Below, one piece after another: positions 61,401 to 64,000 of a stretch of 64,000 nucleotides of DNA (the stretch's first letter is position 1; each line of letters begins with the position of its first letter). Location of the stretch: NCBI GenBank assembly GCA_025642075.2, contig JAODUO010000538.1:196001-260000 (forward strand), read 5' to 3'. Origin of the DNA: Ridgeia piscesae (Eukaryota; Annelida; Polychaeta; Sabellida; Siboglinidae). Position numbers and translations under genes: made by a program. Below the pieces are notes generated by a model. The model was not told where the DNA came from. It worked only from the letters and a program-made list of their open reading frames with translations, and made no database searches.

Positions 61401-64000
61401 TAGAAATGTCGCTTTTCTGTTCACTACGAATCTGTCACAATGGAGCAGAAATTCGTCAGTTTCCCATTCAGACTGTAGCCCTGCTAACTGTGGTTTTAAG
61501 GAACATCTGTTCATTACAACAAGGGTGTTGCAATTCTGACTGATTATCTAAGCATCTACACTAAGAAATGTAAAATACCTCACGCAGACAACATATCCTG
61601 AAATATAAAACCAAGGTTAAGTACACCTGCAAAGTTCCCAGCCTAACTGATTTAAACGGGATTTAAAACTAGCATAACTGGGGTGGATCAACTACTAAAA
61701 ACTGTTTTTAAAACACATATTAAGGCTCAGCTTGAGAGTGCAAACAAAACATTTCTCTTCTAATAGAATTTACTGTATTTACTATAATTGTTTTTTTATT
61801 ATTTGATAACATTTCATATATTATTACTACCGGGTAAGTGGTTCGTGCAGGTAAAAGCTAATAAAACTACTTTCTTTAAATCATATGGAATATTTACATA
61901 GTTTTCAATTTTTTAATACAGCAAGTCTGTATACAACAGTCAGTAAATATTGATCTGACATGGGCAAAACTGAAAACAATCTACAAAAAAATTACATCAG
62001 TCAACTTTACCCTGTACAATATTAATCTGGCAGGTGTGAAATCATGTTTGCTCAGCACAGACACAAAATAATATAACAAACGGTTACACACACGATGAAA
62101 CCAAAGATGACTGACTGGTGAAAACGAATTGGCACTGACAGAATCGACAGTACACCGTAGTTCCACAAATCAACACCTCTGGTGCGATTGATTACCTGTA
62201 GCACGAGTGTTACATGAGACACATGTCCCTACATCCATCAGGTATCACTCAAGGTGCATCAATTACATCTCACCTGCCCAGGGAGGCATTTCCTGCAATT
62301 ACAGCACTGTCCTGTCTCTAAGTATATTCAATACACAGCCAGCAGACTGGCCAGCACCCAGCTGTGATTGTTTACTGGTGCCCTCTAGGCAGAGTGGTTG
62401 TAGTATATCAGGCCTGTGGGAGGTGGCGGATAGTGGATAGTGCTGCTGATAATTCAAGGGTCAATTCATACAATGTCCAATAAAAAATGTATGAGAGGTG
62501 GTTTGACCGACGACTCATTTGTCAAAAAGTCAATCCATCGGTGGCACCAGCTAACGAGTTAAAACGGTATTACTGCATATCTTACACCACTCTTGATATC
62601 AGAACCAGACTGTGCTGTGGGTAGCTTCCTGGTAGCCACGTTGCATCAGTTGTATCACAGTAGGCTGGCCTTTTTATAGGGCAGTTTTGCACATCTGAGG
62701 AATTTCTCGTACTACAAGGCATCTTTTCCATATACTGTATTCAATTTAATTCCACAAGCATGGAGCATCACACAGGGCCTCAATTAATACTAAATACAAT
62801 ACTTATAAAACCACCCATAATGCTAGCAGATAGGCTTCTCATCTTCTTAATAAATGTCCTGGTATGCTAATTTATTTACTGACAAATGCCACCCTATATG
62901 CACCTTATTAAACCATTACCATATGTTTATTACATTTCAAGCTTTTCTCAGGGAGAATGTAGTTTTTTAGGAGAGTGATCTTTCTTTCGCACAAGCTAGT
63001 CCACAGAGCGATATGTCGCTCATCGAACATCATGTGGCTCCCTCTAATGACTAATTCTGCATCTACATCACCGCTAGCAACTGGCAGGTGCCAGTTTCCA
63101 TATTTTTTTAATTTGCCACCCTATACTATTATTTGGCACTATTCCTTTACTAAATTTTGACCAATTTGCAACCCTATATGTATTTGGAACTATACTTCTG
63201 TTTGGCAATGAGTTCTAGATATTATTGATCAACTCCTAAGTCTCCTATCAACACCGCCTCCGGAAACCACCACTGACTGTGACTGTTTATTACGACTCTA
63301 GAGAGTAGAGTCACAGTGATGAACACTGCAGTCTTCAGAGAATAACATTTAACCTATGGACGTATCAATCACTGTGGGAGGTCAGAAGGGTAATATCAGC
63401 ATTAAACCTATTTTATGGTTAGCATAACATGAAACACTGACATGATTACATATGGAGTTTTATCTGATGTGGAGAAAACGTCCCTGATTAATTTATATAT
63501 GTATTTGAGTGCAAGTGGAACTGCTGTGCTCTGGTCGACAGAGTTACCTTGAGACTACCTGATCTGGCGGCTTGGTGATTTGACACATCTACTGATCAAT
63601 GCGATTCTGATAACCTACCCAGTCTGGTGTTTCTAAGATGACATCAAATCTGCCTTTCAAGAACACACCCTTTCCTATTGACCGAAATAATTCGTGTGAA
63701 TTATTTCTTACATAAGGAAATCAATGCACTATTCATGTGCGAGCACAAACATGTGTGCACTCATGCACATGTTTGCAAGTGTAAATGAAAAACACATGAG
63801 GAGTTTCTGTTTGGTGCTGCATTCATTAACAACAACAATCACAAAAGCCTCCAACCTCAACTACCCAGTGGCTTCAGCCTTCTTACACAGGAAGTAACAC
63901 CATGTGACCCCACTGACAACATGTCATGCTGTGGAACAAGAACACTACATAAGTAGCACGTGCCTGCATGCATGTATGCACACACAACCTCAACTTCAAA
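58419..64000. other. intergenic, no recognised gene
   Basis: Over 5 kb of AT-rich DNA with only short chance frames on both strands (longest 60437-60733, minus; 59068-59319, plus). A palindrome-like CAAACATGTGTGCA/TGCACATGTTTG lies near 63747-63775. It could be intron or UTR of a gene beyond the window; nothing proves this. Confidence 0.4.

Overview
This is an animal nuclear genome window. It has long AT-rich introns, GT-AG splice sites, microsatellites and many decayed transposons, and no prokaryotic features. A marine invertebrate, most likely a mollusc or other lophotrochozoan, is my inference from the gene and repeat content; it is not proven by the sequence. Three protein-coding genes can be supported.

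(1) At 321-908 (+) lie the last two coding exons of a gene I cannot identify. (2) From 3491 to 33266 (+), about 30 kb, lies a complete polypeptide N-acetylgalactosaminyltransferase (GALNT family, GT27). It has eleven coding positions, and every junction has GT-AG sites and consistent phase, giving a 571-residue type II Golgi enzyme with a catalytic domain and a three-repeat ricin-type lectin tail. Position 4 is present twice (4a at 16314-16517, 4b at 22992-23195). The two exons have the same length (204 bp) and phase and differ in sequence, so they look like mutually exclusive alternatives that would swap a piece of the catalytic domain. (3) At 43470-44823 (-), in a GC-rich island, lies a single-exon ZC3H10 orthologue (three CCCH zinc fingers and a coiled coil) that carries one apparent +1 frameshift. 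GALNT and ZC3H10 are convergent.

Intron 1 of GALNT (3856-13594) is a mosaic of mobile DNA: a palindromic element built on GATCTCGGCCC words, a hAT-like non-autonomous element holding a 33-bp minisatellite, a 31-bp minisatellite, a LINE relic, and a family of roughly 0.8-0.9 kb foldback-like elements. Each of the latter carries a FLYWCH zinc-finger coding segment bracketed by inverted arrays of a 16-bp word (GGACATTTTGGTAACA). One such element is inserted inside the FLYWCH segment of another. Later introns hold a decayed LINE with a hAT MITE nested in its reverse transcriptase, a long near-perfect hairpin, CTG trinucleotide arrays ending 28 bp before exon 9, a tRNA-derived SINE and an 840-bp terminal-inverted-repeat element.

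From 35.6 to 41 kb lie a LINE, a Ty3/Gypsy remnant lacking its integrase core, and a SINE. From 45 to 64 kb I find no recognisable exon. That stretch holds a LINE 3' end, a 13-bp minisatellite, SINE pieces, a second hAT MITE, GAGT and TA microsatellites and a LINE-like 3' tail.
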